DNA of 64,000 nt from Atherix ibis (Eukaryota; Arthropoda; Insecta; Diptera; Athericidae), in contig OY282605.1 in the NCBI GenBank assembly GCA_958298945.1, positions 24,592,811 through 24,656,810 of the forward strand, given 5' to 3'. Below the pieces are notes generated by a model. That model did no database searches. It was not told the origin of the DNA and saw only the letters and a program-made list of their open reading frames with translations. Positions 45,532-55,003 of this stretch are shown here, piece after piece. The position numbers and the translations under genes were made by a program. Within the stretch, counting starts at the first letter, position 1; each line of letters begins with the position of its first letter.

Positions 45532-46720
45532 CTAATCATACATGCCTCATACTAACTGGAAAATGGTCATATTTTGATGGATACTGCGATAATCATAAGG
45601 GAATGGTTTGGCACACTTAGTATTTCTTCTATTTTCTAACTGACCTTTTTTTTAAATTCAGCCGGACTTAATATTCATATATTTACTGATGGACTCAAAC
45701 AGTTGTCGCACTTTCAAAAGCTAATTTTCAAGAAAAATACCATTAAAAATTCCATTTAATTTCGCTTAAACTAGAGTTACCCTTTTACATGGTTAAAAGG
45801 TAAATTTTCCTCCAATACGAGTACAACCTACAACAAACAACAACAAATATGGGTGGTTCCTAACAGTTGTCGGGCTAGTTTATATGTATATATTTTCACT
45901 TTTTAACATACTTTTTCAACGCAAAATTTGTTGCAATGTGCCTGAGGCAGACATTCCGTTTCCGATACTTTTCCAACTTAATGTCGGTATATGCCTTCAG
46001 GATACATAATGAATAATTCGAATTCCATAAAAAGCTTTAATTTAGTTAAATTTAAATTGCCGGTAAATTCAAACTTAACTAATCTCCATTTAAGAGAAAA
46101 TAAATCGTCGTCAAATTCAAACTTACCTAATCTATATTTAAGAAAAAGAAAATATAAATGTCAATAATCAAGAACCACAATTTGTAAATTAAAAAATTTA
46201 GTTAACAAAAAACATTCATTTTCAACTCTTACATTTATAACTAAAATAATTAAACTGTTTAATTGCTGAATGCAATAACAAAAATACATCGTTAAAAGGT
46301 CAAATTTTTAATGTCACAAAAAAAAATAACTTTTTGTCCATGGTAATTAGACTAACAGTAAATTTATTAAAGAATCAAGATTCGAAGGGTGGAAAATAAT
46401 AATAACAATGAATTAATTCATCCCCTTTTCTTATGTAATTTTCTTTTGATGAACAAAAGCTTCAGAAGCAATAATTTTTAATACCAACATTGAGATTATA
46501 TTTTAAAAAAAAAGGACTTTAATTTTACTAAAATAATATATAAGAAAAGAAAAAAAAAAGAAAAACAGAAGAGAGATAGTATACACAAAAAAAAATAGGG
46601 GGTGAAAATATATCAAAGATAACAGAAATAGTAAGAGAAGTAGTAAAAGCAGGACTTTCTTCCTTTTATTCGGTTTCTTCTATTTTTTGTAAAAGTTCTA
46701 TGAAAATAACACTATTTGAA
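45532..46720. other. AT-rich segment without recognised gene
   Basis: 'GGACTCAAACAGTTGTCGCA' (about 45,691) and 'CCTAACAGTTGTCGGG' (about 45,857) echo words near 28.73 and 28.88 kb, possibly an old dispersed repeat. Two similar stretches 'AAATTCAAACTTA(A/C)(C)TAATCT' occur at 46,066-46,090 and 46,111-46,136. Nothing coding. Confidence 0.4.
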
Positions 46721-46725
46721 AAGTA

Positions 46726-46838
46726 ATAATTGCCTAGGGGACACTGATGAGGGATGGTTTGTCATTAAAATGGAATAATTATGCGCGAAAAGGAAATTTG
46801 TGTCAGTTTTTCTAACTTCTCACTGTCGTTTAGTCCAA
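46726..46838 (-). repeat. Mariner H fragment
   Basis: 'AATAATTGCC' through 'ATGGTTTGTCATTAAAA' and 'TTTTTCTAACTTCTCACTGT' reproduce 44,688-44,800 of the mariner H copy at high identity, without either end. A partial duplicate or fragment of another H element. Confidence 0.75.
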
Positions 46839-47146
46839 TTTTTTTTTATTTTAAAAATTTTCTTTAACATTTTGAAACATCCCCTAAAGAAAAAGGAAAA
46901 AATACTTTACACCCTTTTTAGTATTTTCCATTACCATTTTCATTATCCTTTTATAGTTTTCATTTTTTTTATCATTGACAAAGTTAAAGTTTTCATTTCA
47001 TTATAAAATGTCTTCAAGGATTATTTTCATAATTTTGATATATTTACAAAAGAAAACAAAATTATTTTTTTTTCAAAAAGTGGAAAAACCTATATTGACT
47101 ATTATTATAAGAAAACAAAATTGGAATTCACTGCGATCTTTTATAA

Positions 47147-47393
47147 AAATGAAAATATCCTGAATGAGGAAAATTTATAATAATAGCAATGAGATATGCA
47201 AACAATTGAATTGCGTGTAGAAAAATATTTTTATATGGATTCATGAGAAGAAAAATCCTTAAAATAAACATGTTTACTTGGGAAGAGTCCTTTTACAATT
47301 TTACATCACCAAAACACACTTTAACGGGTTTACACTTTTCTCTAAAATCGATCTGATAATACACGGTTCGGCTGGTGTTATTATTATTAATAT
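47147..47393. repeat. Dispersed repeat, copy 1
   Basis: Shares about 250 bp with 50,401-50,665, starting AATGAAAATATCCTGAATGA and running through 'GATATGCAAACAATTGAATT' to 'CGATCTGATAATA'. Copy 2 carries a 20-30 bp insertion near its right end. No ORF, TIR or tail, so the element class is unknown. Confidence 0.85.
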
Positions 47394-47469
47394 TATTACT
47401 ATTTTTTTACACTTTTTGTATAAAAAGAAATAATGAATTTCTTTTTCCAGGCTGTATCTGAGTACAGTC

Positions 47470-47880
47470 GTAATTGGCTCCCCTTACCTCATTGACTTTT
47501 GACGATTCCATAATCTAATAAAATATTTTCAATCAAGGAAGCTCTTCAGTGACCGTCAATATGGTTTATGTAACAATAGATCCACTAACGATTTGATGGT
47601 CTTTCTAGCCGAAAAGTGGTACCACACTATTGAATTTTCTAGCGAGAGTAGGATTATTGCACTTAAAATTTTATAGGGATTTCACAGAGTTTCGCATAAC
47701 ACACTTTTAGCGAAAATTGTGCTATTGACACTTATCTCCTTAAATTGATTGGAAACTATTTTTCGAACTGTTCAATCCAAGTTATTCTGAATGGTTACAC
47801 TCTGCAGTCTATCAAATAAGAATGCTAGCATTCCTCAAGGAGCTGTTTTATCTCAAAATTATTTTTCTTGGTATCTCTTA
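47470..47880 (+). mobile_element. LINE reverse-transcriptase fragment
   Basis: Plus-strand text with two stops and a few shifts: 'LFSDRQYGLCNNRSTNDLMV' (RT motif with QYGFR), 'FLAEKWYHTIEFSSESRIIA', 'LKIL' then 'GFHRVSHNTLLAKIV' (motif A region, where the family has DISKAFDRVWH; the first catalytic Asp is lost), and 'NASIPQGAVLS' (motif B). It ends just before the YADD block. It could be the complementary part of the same family as 40,560-41,150. Confidence 0.75.
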
Positions 47881-48550
47881 AAAAAAAATTTCCATACAAA
47901 ATATATTTTTTGAATTATAAATTTATTTATTAAAGAAAAATATAAAAAAAAAACAAAGAAAAAAAACAATTTTTTGGAAAATTTTGAAAATTAATAATTA
48001 TGTAAATAAAAATTCTTATTTATTTCTCAAAACAAATAAAAATCATAAAAATTTTGCTAGGTGATCGATCAATCATAAAAACAAAGGCGAAAATAATTTA
48101 ATTTGAATAATATTGTAGTCCTTTGGGTCTTAAAAATATTCTTTTAATAATGATAGTCCCTAAATAAATTACATATCGAATTTATTAAGAAAAAAAACAT
48201 GGTAGAATGTGTTTGTTATGGGGTAGGCTTGGCCTTAGTTTCGGAGATTTATTCGTTGGTTTATGTTAAGTTGGCAACGCACAAGTGCACGAGACTTCAT
48301 TTTGTTTTTCAGCATTTGGCAGTAATGATTCCATCGGATTTGCTATCGACATTAGGTTGGTTAGCAGTAGTGGTAAAGTTAACATGACGCAGAGGTTTAT
48401 ATGAAATCCATTATATATCCGCTAGATGGCTCTAGTCGTTCACATTTCGTTCATTCGGTTCTAAAAAAAATTCTCTTACAGATTTTGAATTGCCAATTTA
48501 GTTGTGCGTTAAAGGGTGTAAAAGACCGAAATTAACAAAGATAAAATTCA
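47881..48550. other. Segment without recognised gene
   Basis: A/T-rich first half. The 62-codon frame 48,199-48,387 is hydrophobic and unassigned. Mixed composition from 48,390 to 48,550 with no motif. Confidence 0.35.
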
Positions 48551-48555
48551 GTATA

Positions 48556-49416
48556 CGAGGTCTGTTCAAAAGGTATCGCGAATTTTCAATTTCCACGGGT
48601 TACGTATATTCGATTTTCGATTTTTTGTGGCGTTATGTTGGTACTCATATCTCTCACTTATTCCGACAAGTTTGGCCATTTTGAATATTCAGTTAATTTT
48701 TGGCAGCTGCTTTGCTTGCACGTGTTTTGGTTCGTCTTCGATTTTTGCTCAATTTCGACCAAAAACAGCATAGCATTAACATGGCTAAGGAGCTGTTGGA
48801 CTCTGTCGGCGATGACCCAAATTTACTCTAGAGGGTCATAACTGGTGGCGAATAATGGGTTTACGGTTATGACATGGAAACCAAAGCTCAATCATCCCAA
48901 TGGAAGCTGCTCCACGAGCCATGATCGAAAAAAGCGCGCCAAGTTCGGTCGAATGTGAAGGATTTGTTTACAGTTTTCTTCGATTGCAGGGGCGTGGTGC
49001 ATCATGAGTTCTTGCCACAGGGTGGAACGGTGAATAAGGAATATTATCTGCAAGTTATGCGCAAGTTGCGCGAAGCAATCCGCCAGAAACGCCCAGATTT
49101 GTGGGAGAGCAAAAATTGGTTTTTGCCATTTTTGGCCAAAAACAACACACTAAAAATGCCGCAACCACCGTATACCCTAGATCTGGGCCCTGTGACTTTT
49201 TCTTGTTCCCCAAAACTAAAGAGCCCCATGAAGGGACGACGCTACGCTACGATTGAGGAGATAAAGACGGCATCGAAGGAGGATTGGAAAAATCGTTGTC
49301 ACAAGTGTATAATATCTGGTGGGGATTACTTTGAAGGGGACAAAATAGATATTCATGAATAAATAAATAATTTTTCAAAAAACACAAAATTCGCGATACT
49401 TTTCGAACAGACCTCG
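48556..49416 (+). mobile_element. Mariner B copy, both TIRs present, degenerate
   Basis: TA at 48,554-48,555 and 49,417-49,418 bracket CGAGGTCTGTTCAAAAGGTA and its complement. 'MAKELLDSVGDDPNLL' (about 48,780), a stop, 'RVITGGE' (first Asp replaced by Gly), 'VFFDCRGVVHHEFLPQGG', 'YYLQVMRKLREAIRQKRPDL', 'NWFLPFLAKNNTLKMPQPPY' (deletion removes the second-Asp HDNAPAH block) and 'TLDLGPVTF' (third block lost). The C-terminal 'MKGRRYATIEEIKTASKEDW' to 'GDYFEGDKIDIHE' is intact. The HTH region is missing, as in the 16.6-kb copy, so B copies share a 5' internal deletion. Confidence 0.92.
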
Positions 49417-49429
49417 TATTTTACAATTT

Positions 49430-50285
49430 TGCTTTCATAAAGGCGAAAATAAAAGCCCGATGCTGTCACATCCAATAAAGCGCCATTTTGGTTTAGTCTA
49501 TTGCATTCCGATATTTTTGGGGTTAAAAAAATATATACACCTCGCAAAGGTAGGGCCGTTATCGAAAATGTCGACAAAGTCATGCAAATGATCAAAGAAG
49601 ACCGCCCAGAAGCTACAGATCGACAACAAAACATTTTAAAACCATCTCGATAAAGCTGGATTCAAAAAGAAGCTCCAAAAAGTTTGCGTGCCATACGAAT
49701 TGGTGCAATAGAACATGATGGATCGAACTTCCATCTGCATAGTCTTGGCCAAATGGAACAAAATCGATCCATTTCTGAAGAATATTGCGACTGGGGATAA
49801 GAATTGGATCACATACGACAACATTGTGAGAAAACTATCGAGGTCAAAGCGCAGTGAAGCGGCTCAAACCAGGACTAACAGCCAGAAAGGTTTTATTTGT
49901 GCATTTGGTAGGACTGGAAAGGAATCATTTACTATGAGCTGCTTCGATATGGCCAAGCACTAAATTCGGACCTCTACTGTCAGAAGTTGGACAGTTTGTA
50001 GCTAGCGATTGATTAGAAGCGGCCAAAATTGTGACTCGCCGAAAACTCTGGGAGCTTGGTTGGAAAGTTTTGATGCATCCACTTTATAGTTCGGATCTAG
50101 CAACAAGCTATTAAAAAAATTATTTTTATTATCCTTCGTAATAAAAAAAAAAAATTGGCAAAAACTCGACTAAATTATTTTAAGAGTGGCATTTTATAGT
50201 TAAATAACAACAAATTATAAAAAAAACGGTACACATTCGACCCAAATCGAACCATCCAAACCATATTAAATAAAGTCTTAAAATA
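49430..50285 (+). mobile_element. Mariner A relic
   Basis: Plus-strand traces: 'VIENVDKVMQMIKEDRPEAT' (HTH-2, about 49,560), 'SWIQKEAPKSLRAIRIGAIE'-like linker, 'FLKNIATGDKNWITYDNIVR' (49,778-49,838, first Asp kept), 'GIIYYELLRYGQALNSDLYC' in a shifted frame, 'RRKLWELGWKVLMHPLYSSD'. The right end 'TTAAATAAAGTCTTA' near 50,278 matches the other A copies. No TIR recognisable at the left. Confidence 0.75.
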
Positions 50286-50364
50286 TATGGATTTATTTTT
50301 CCCTAAACCAATATTACCAACAATAAAAGAAACACATGAAAAAGGAGAGAAAAATAAAAAAATT

Positions 50365-50394
50365 TCTTTCTTATAAAATTTTTTATAAGAAAGA
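50365..50394. repeat. 14-bp inverted repeat at the edge of dispersed repeat copy 2
   Basis: Arms TTTCTTATAAAA-type 50,365-50,378 and 50,381-50,394 form a near-perfect palindrome just before the dispersed repeat at 50,401. Confidence 0.6.
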
Positions 50395-50400
50395 GAAAAA

Positions 50401-50665
50401 AATGAAAATATCCTGAATGAGGAAAATTAATAATAATAGCAATGAGATATGCAAACAATTGAATTGCGTGTAGAAAAACATTTTCATATGGATTCGTGAG
50501 AAGAAAAATCCTCAAAATGAACATGTTTTCTTGGAAAATTAAGAGTCCTTCTACAATTTGACATCACCAAAATACACTTTAATTCGCAAAGACATTTTTA
50601 AAGGGTTTATATTTTTCTCTAAAAACGATCTGATAATAAGTTTGACTGGTATTATTACTATTTTT
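50401..50665. repeat. Dispersed repeat, copy 2
   Basis: Partner of 47,147-47,393, in the same orientation. It contains extra 'TTCGCAAAGACATTTTTAAA' relative to copy 1. Confidence 0.85.
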
Positions 50666-51476
50666 TTCGTATACTCTAACTTAATGGTGTGATAATATTA
50701 TTATGGCAATCATTTTTCTGCCACTTATAAAACGAGTAAAAGATCAAAACTGATTCTGAATGGTTGACAAAGATAAATGCACTTAAAGAAAAAATAACTC
50801 TACTAAGAGTGTACTCTGAATGAGGTGACAAAATGAACGAACTTTCCTCATTGTTACCTTTTTACTATGCCATTTCGTGCTTCAACGTACCTTTCTTTAT
50901 TAATACCACATAATCATCAACGATAGTGACATTAACTGAGTGTGGAAAGTATATTCTGGTATAAATTTAATATGTAAGATGCACGCAACTCGATAGTCTG
51001 AATGGTTTAATGTCTTATGTTATGATATCGTTTCGTTTTTTTCAATGTCTAGTCTACAAAATGAATTAATCGCAAAAGCACAAATAACACCTACACGACT
51101 ATTGAGACTTTTTCTATCATTATTCTGGTAGCTTTACCGATTACACTACTTCAGTCACAAAAACTGTATTCAATAGAATAGTTGGAAATATTATGAATGG
51201 ACGTTCTCACTTATCCTTTTTACGCTACACTTGAGACAATTACGAAGTTAACAAAATTCTTCTATTGACAATTGTGCAAATTACCCTTTTAAGAAAATTA
51301 CCCAGAAAATAATCCTCTCACTCACGTGTGTGTGTGTGTGTGTGTGTACGTTTATTACTTCAATGGTTATTGTAGAATGCAAAATATTATCCACCGCGTA
51401 ATTTGAGATTATGACCATCTTGAATATTTGTATTATTGTAATTTTCAAGATTTACCTAATCTGAATGCATTATTGC
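50666..51476. other. Non-coding segment with (GT)n microsatellite
   Basis: An uninterrupted GT run occupies about 51,326-51,347. Otherwise mixed AT-rich sequence with no ORF or element ends. Confidence 0.5.
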
Positions 51477-51527
51477 TCAATTTTTATTTTTTTATTTTTT
51501 TTTTATTTGACAGGTTTCATTTCTACA

Positions 51528-52043
51528 TTATACATTATACACATAGTCATGAGACACAGTCGCTCCTATGGAGCATATAGCGGCACAGAGAATACACGTC
51601 TCTAATTGGTGGTAGAAGGCTTCTTTATTGGCGTCATCCTCTACTTCAGTTGGGGCATAGCATTGCACGATGGTGATGTTTCGGAACTTCGATTGGAACC
51701 TGGCTGTCAGAAGGCGGTCGGAGACCGGTTTGTAGCCCATGAGAGATCTCTTTGCGTTGGCTGATAGGATTAATCCGACTCCACAGTGGTGTCCACTGTC
51801 GTTGCCGCTGTAGATGAAGTGTTCACCCGTCTGCGTTGCGAGGATTCCTTGATGTTTCCACCTTGTTTCGGAGATTCCCAGTATGTCGAGATTGTAGCGT
51901 CGCATTTCGGAAGTAACTTGCGCCAGACGAGAAGTTTGGGAGAGAGTCCGCACGTTCCAGGTACCCATTCGAGTTGTTCGGTGAAAGCCAAATGTCGTTT
52001 TGCCTGAGGTATTGTCCGGATGATTACTCTTGTGCTGTTTCAT
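51528..52043 (-). CDS. APE-type endonuclease N-terminal fragment (171 codons)
   Basis: Open frame from ATG at 52,043. 'RMGTWNVRTL' is the Asn motif and 'DILGISETRWKHQG' the catalytic-Glu motif of AP-like LINE endonucleases. 'HHCGVGLILSANA' and 'NITIVQCYAPTEVEDDANKE' are the later conserved strands, with 'FYHQLE' matching the following helix. About half of a normal endonuclease (no SDH histidine motif) is present. The last 25 or so codons come from the 3' tail. The ancestor is an RTE/BovB-like or related LINE by motif style. The frame has no internal stop over 515 bp, which is notable for a non-autonomous element. Confidence 0.85.
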   Translation of the reverse strand: MKQHKSNHPDNTSGKTTFGFHRTTRMGTWNVRTLSQTSRLAQVTSEMRRYNLDILGISETRWKHQGILATQTGEHFIYSGNDSGHHCGVGLILSANAKRSLMGYKPVSDRLLTARFQSKFRNITIVQCYAPTEVEDDANKEAFYHQLETCILCAAICSIGATVSHDYVYNV

Positions 52044-52178
52044 GATAAGATGTTTTTTATGGCTTGCGGCTTATCAGGCCAGCAAAGCAACCCCCAGTGA
52101 CGTTGGAGGACCCTACGGACTACATATGTAAGGCTTGTAGTCGGCCTCTCACCCCGGCACCAATGCCGAGATGGTGGC

Positions 52179-52197
52179 AGCGGGAATCGAACCCGCT
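52179..52197 (-). ncRNA. tRNA-like T-arm / B-box within the retroelement head
   Basis: Minus-strand AGCGGG TTCGATT CCCGCT folds as a perfect 6-bp stem with a 7-nt TTCGATT loop, the geometry of a tRNA T-arm, and includes a B-box (GGTTCGATTCC). It is followed by GCCACCA. It lies directly after the 5S-like part. Confidence 0.75.
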
Positions 52198-52199
52198 AC

Positions 52200-52292
52200 C
52201 TACCTGCGACACGCGGTTTTCCAAGTGGTCACCCATCCGAGTACTAACCACGCCCAGTCCTGCTTAACTTCGGTGATCTGACGAGAACCGGT
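52200..52292 (-). ncRNA. 5S rRNA-derived promoter head
   Basis: The minus strand matches 5S rRNA from about nucleotide 28 to near the 3' end: 'CCGGTTCTCGTCAGATCACC', 'GAAGTTAAGC' (box A region, about 52,258-52,271), 'GGTTAGTAC' (intermediate element, 52,241-52,250) and GGATGGGTGACC (box C, 52,227-52,238), then 'AACCGCGTGT'. The first 27 or so nucleotides of 5S are absent, so this is not a 5S gene. All internal pol III (TFIIIA) control boxes are retained. Confidence 0.88.
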
Positions 52293-52317
52293 GGATCCAG
52301 GATGTCAATTTTTATTT

Positions 52318-53965
52318 GCTTATGTTAAATGGGGTAGGATTTTGGTGGGGGGAAAGGGGGGTTTAAGAAGACATCATTTTAATTTAATACATACCAGCTA
52401 AGAAAATATACCTACTCATATACAAAGTATCTGAATACTAGATGAATTGAAAGAGAAATTTCCAAAATACAAAACGAATAGAAATAGAAGGAAATGGGAA
52501 GTAATCCAAATTAAGTATACTCATTGTCGATACGCACGACTTCACTCCAACTACCTTGATGCCCGGATATACTAGATCAGTATGCATCGCTGGCTGTATA
52601 TAATGTCTTACCATCATCATCATCATCATCATCATCAACCTGTTCAAAAAAAAAAAAAAGACTAAATACAATCGAAAGAGATGCTCATTATTTCGAGGTG
52701 CTCTGAAATGGCGCAGTTTTACCTTTTCATAAAATAATCAGCGTTCATGCCAGCGGGAAGCATTCAAACCATTAGGGCCACCATACGAACTGCCAAAAAA
52801 CTGTTTCCAGACACACAACAATACCAAACCGAATATTCTTACTCGTAGTTAAGCGGCAACCATTTAAGATACACGCTCGATTCTTTTAATCAAGAATTTT
52901 CCCAATGTAACGTCACACAGCACATGTACTCATATGCATACTTAAGTGGGTAAATAAAAGTTAATGTTATAAAATAAAGAAAAAAAAAATTTATATATGA
53001 TAAATTTATTTAAAAGAAAGAAATATTGTCGATGCCATCAGAATTTGCTAACAATAACAATAACTAGCATTATAGTCGATTCAGGTGCTTATTTGTGTGC
53101 TAAGTTCACCAACACAAATGGTATGTGTTCTGTTTATGCCCAGAAGAGGTAAAAAAATCCCCACTTTGAAAATGTTAACGAATATGAGGAACCTACACAG
53201 TCCAAACATTATAAATCTTGTATGCCAGAACAAACCAGCCATACTCATAAGTTCTGACGATTAATGCCCAAACTTTACCAAGTTCAGTTCATTATTTGGT
53301 TGGTGTTGTTGTTTTTTTTTGTGGATTTCATATGTTGTGACCCTTTCCCTTTTTTTTTTTTGCTCATAAGTTTTTGTTTTATTCCACCCCACGTGTACAA
53401 ATAAATACTCAAGTTTTAGTGTGTAGGCATTTTTGCTGCTTATTTACTAGGTATTGTACACTATTAATCAAAAGTGCACATATTTCCAAAAAAAAAAAAC
53501 CTCAAAAATGTCTAAAACAAGTTTTGATAAAAATCTGTTTTTAACTTTCAATAAAAGATATCATTCAAGGTTCAAGATTTAGCTCATCAGTTTTTGGTGT
53601 TTTGAATATATTTTGACTAAAAAAAAAAAATATAAACATCTATCCAATTTTTATTTTGGAAAGTAGAATTTCAAAAAAATATACTTTAAATTATGATTTT
53701 GATAAATAAGCTTTGTCATTATTTATTAATTATAGAAATATTCTAAAACCTATCGAAAAATATGTTTTTTTTATTCCTCAATTCTTTTGAGGTTATTTTT
53801 GGTGACTTGTTGGGATATTTTGCACTGTATTTCAGCCATTATTGTTGGTTTTTAAATTTTTAGAAATTATTAAAAACTTTTTCTTTGTAATTTTTTACCA
53901 TAGGTCATTTTACAAGAAAATATAATTGACATTACCAAATTTCAAAATTACAGGTTTTGAGAAGT
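52318..53965. other. AT-rich segment with (ATC)n microsatellite
   Basis: A CAT/ATC trinucleotide run is at about 52,612-52,637. G-rich 'GGTGGGGGGAAAGGGGGG' at 52,348-52,366. The rest, including 52,740-52,930 of more balanced composition, shows no gene. Confidence 0.45.
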
Positions 53966-53969
53966 TTTT

Positions 53970-54330
53970 ACGCAATCAAGCTTAAATTTGTCATGTTATG
54001 AGGCTTGTGGTACCGTTTTGTTAAAACCACATATAATAAAAATTCAAATATTAAAGTTCAAACTAAACAAAAACTAGTTATCATAAGGCCACATCGCTAA
54101 AAATTGACAATAACGGTCTCTTCTATAATAAGACGCAATAATTTTTGGTTTTATTTTTTTTGTAGAATTTTGACATTTTTCTCTCGTGTGCGGACTGAAA
54201 TACGAAGACTAGTAAGCCAAGATTTCTCAAAATGTAGTTTGAACAAGTTTTTAAGTGAAACATTAAAAAAAATATCACCTGGAGGCGAGCATTTTATTTT
54301 TGTTTTTTTTGCCAAAAACTTCTTATTTTA
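53970..54330 (-). mobile_element. Family F fragment
   Basis: On the minus strand, a decayed second-Asp block 'MWF..NGTTS' lies at 53,995-54,035 ('GGTTTTAACAAAACGGTACC'). 'ATTGACAATAACGGTCTC' at 54,098-54,116 is the start of a 147-bp-type unit ('GETVTVNS' reversed). Sequence to 54,330 is too decayed to align by eye. Confidence 0.5.
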
Positions 54331-54412
54331 AGATCGATAAAAAGAAGACCGGTGCCGGCCTAATGGCCAGGCTATACCAGGTTGTAGGGGTGTGGCTTAT
54401 GCTGTTTGCATA

Positions 54413-54433
54413 TCGTCGTCGTCGTCGTCGTCA
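54413..54433. repeat. (CGT)n microsatellite
   Basis: ATCGTCGTCGTCGTCGTCGT run, seven units, upstream of the TATA box. Confidence 0.95.
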
Positions 54434-54496
54434 GTGTGTTATAAATGTAAACATATTTTCAGTATAAATAAGGTGCATTTTCAAAACAAATTTTAA

Positions 54497-55003
54497 ATGT
54501 TCAGTGGAAGCGACAGCGATCACATCCCAAGCGATTACATCGATTACGGATGTACTCTCGAAGCGAGTTGTTCGCTTCGAGAGTACGGATGTACTTCAAG
54601 CAAGATGAAGGTTACTTTCGAAGCGAGTTGTCAACTGTTGGAGCCAACACCAGACATAGAAAACTTAGTTTCGGACACGGAGCACTTATCCGAAAACGAC
54701 GAAGCAGCAGCAGCAGCACTTCCATCAACACAAGCGGTCGACCAATTTAGCGAAGAGGAAGTAATTATGGAACCATCTCCGATCCCTCCGACAGCGAAAG
54801 AAGTAATTATGGAGCAAATGAATGCAGTGGACCAAGGAAAAATAACTATGTTAGGGCTGCTAGTGACAGTATGGGCGAAAAATATACTTCTTCACTTGCC
54901 AGCTCTAGTAGAGACTATCTCCAATGTATCGCTGAAACAACGAGTGCTCGGGGTGACGAGTTATTTGTATATAATAGAGGGAGAGGAACATACTCTCTAC
55001 TAA
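54497..55003 (+). CDS. Unidentified acidic 168-residue ORF
   Basis: ATG at 54,497 follows a TATAAATA box by about 34 bp. The protein starts 'MFSGSDSDHIPSDYIDYG', is acidic (Asp/Glu/Ser-rich, 'DTEHLSENDEAAAAALPS'), carries a duplicated 'EVIME' motif and ends with a more hydrophobic stretch ('MLGLLVTVWAKNILLHL'). Codons 19-31 are part of a 15-bp perfect inverted repeat (54,552-54,566 / 54,572-54,586, 5-nt loop). It overlaps another long frame by about 450 bp. I recognise no family. It may be the upstream, smaller ORF of a decayed viral gene pair. Confidence 0.4.
   Translation: MFSGSDSDHIPSDYIDYGCTLEASCSLREYGCTSSKMKVTFEASCQLLEPTPDIENLVSDTEHLSENDEAAAAALPSTQAVDQFSEEEVIMEPSPIPPTAKEVIMEQMNAVDQGKITMLGLLVTVWAKNILLHLPALVETISNVSLKQRVLGVTSYLYIIEGEEHTLY

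Larger units (their letters stand above)
51477..52317 (-). mobile_element. 5S rRNA/tRNA-headed short retroelement with endonuclease ORF
   Basis: A perfect 13-bp TSD (TCAATTTTTATTT, 51,477-51,489 and 52,305-52,317) brackets an insertion of 815 bp. On the minus strand it runs: 5S rRNA-like head (52,292 down to about 52,200), tRNA-like T-arm (52,179-52,197), a 130-bp leader, an ORF for the N-terminal half of an APE endonuclease (51,528-52,043), a short 3' tail with a 5-bp hairpin (51,562-51,574), AATAAA and an A-rich end. The complete TSD means the 5S-type head is the true 5' end, not a nearby 5S pseudogene. It is either a SINE that acquired LINE coding sequence or a deletion derivative of a 5S-headed LINE. 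Confidence 0.9.

Noticed and set aside
52179..52197. True tRNA gene
   Set aside because: Only the T-arm is present; no D-arm, anticodon arm or acceptor pairing can be built around it.
52200..52292. Functional 5S rRNA gene
   Set aside because: The 5' quarter of 5S is absent, no terminator T-run follows the 3' end, and the TSD shows that it is the head of a retroelement.
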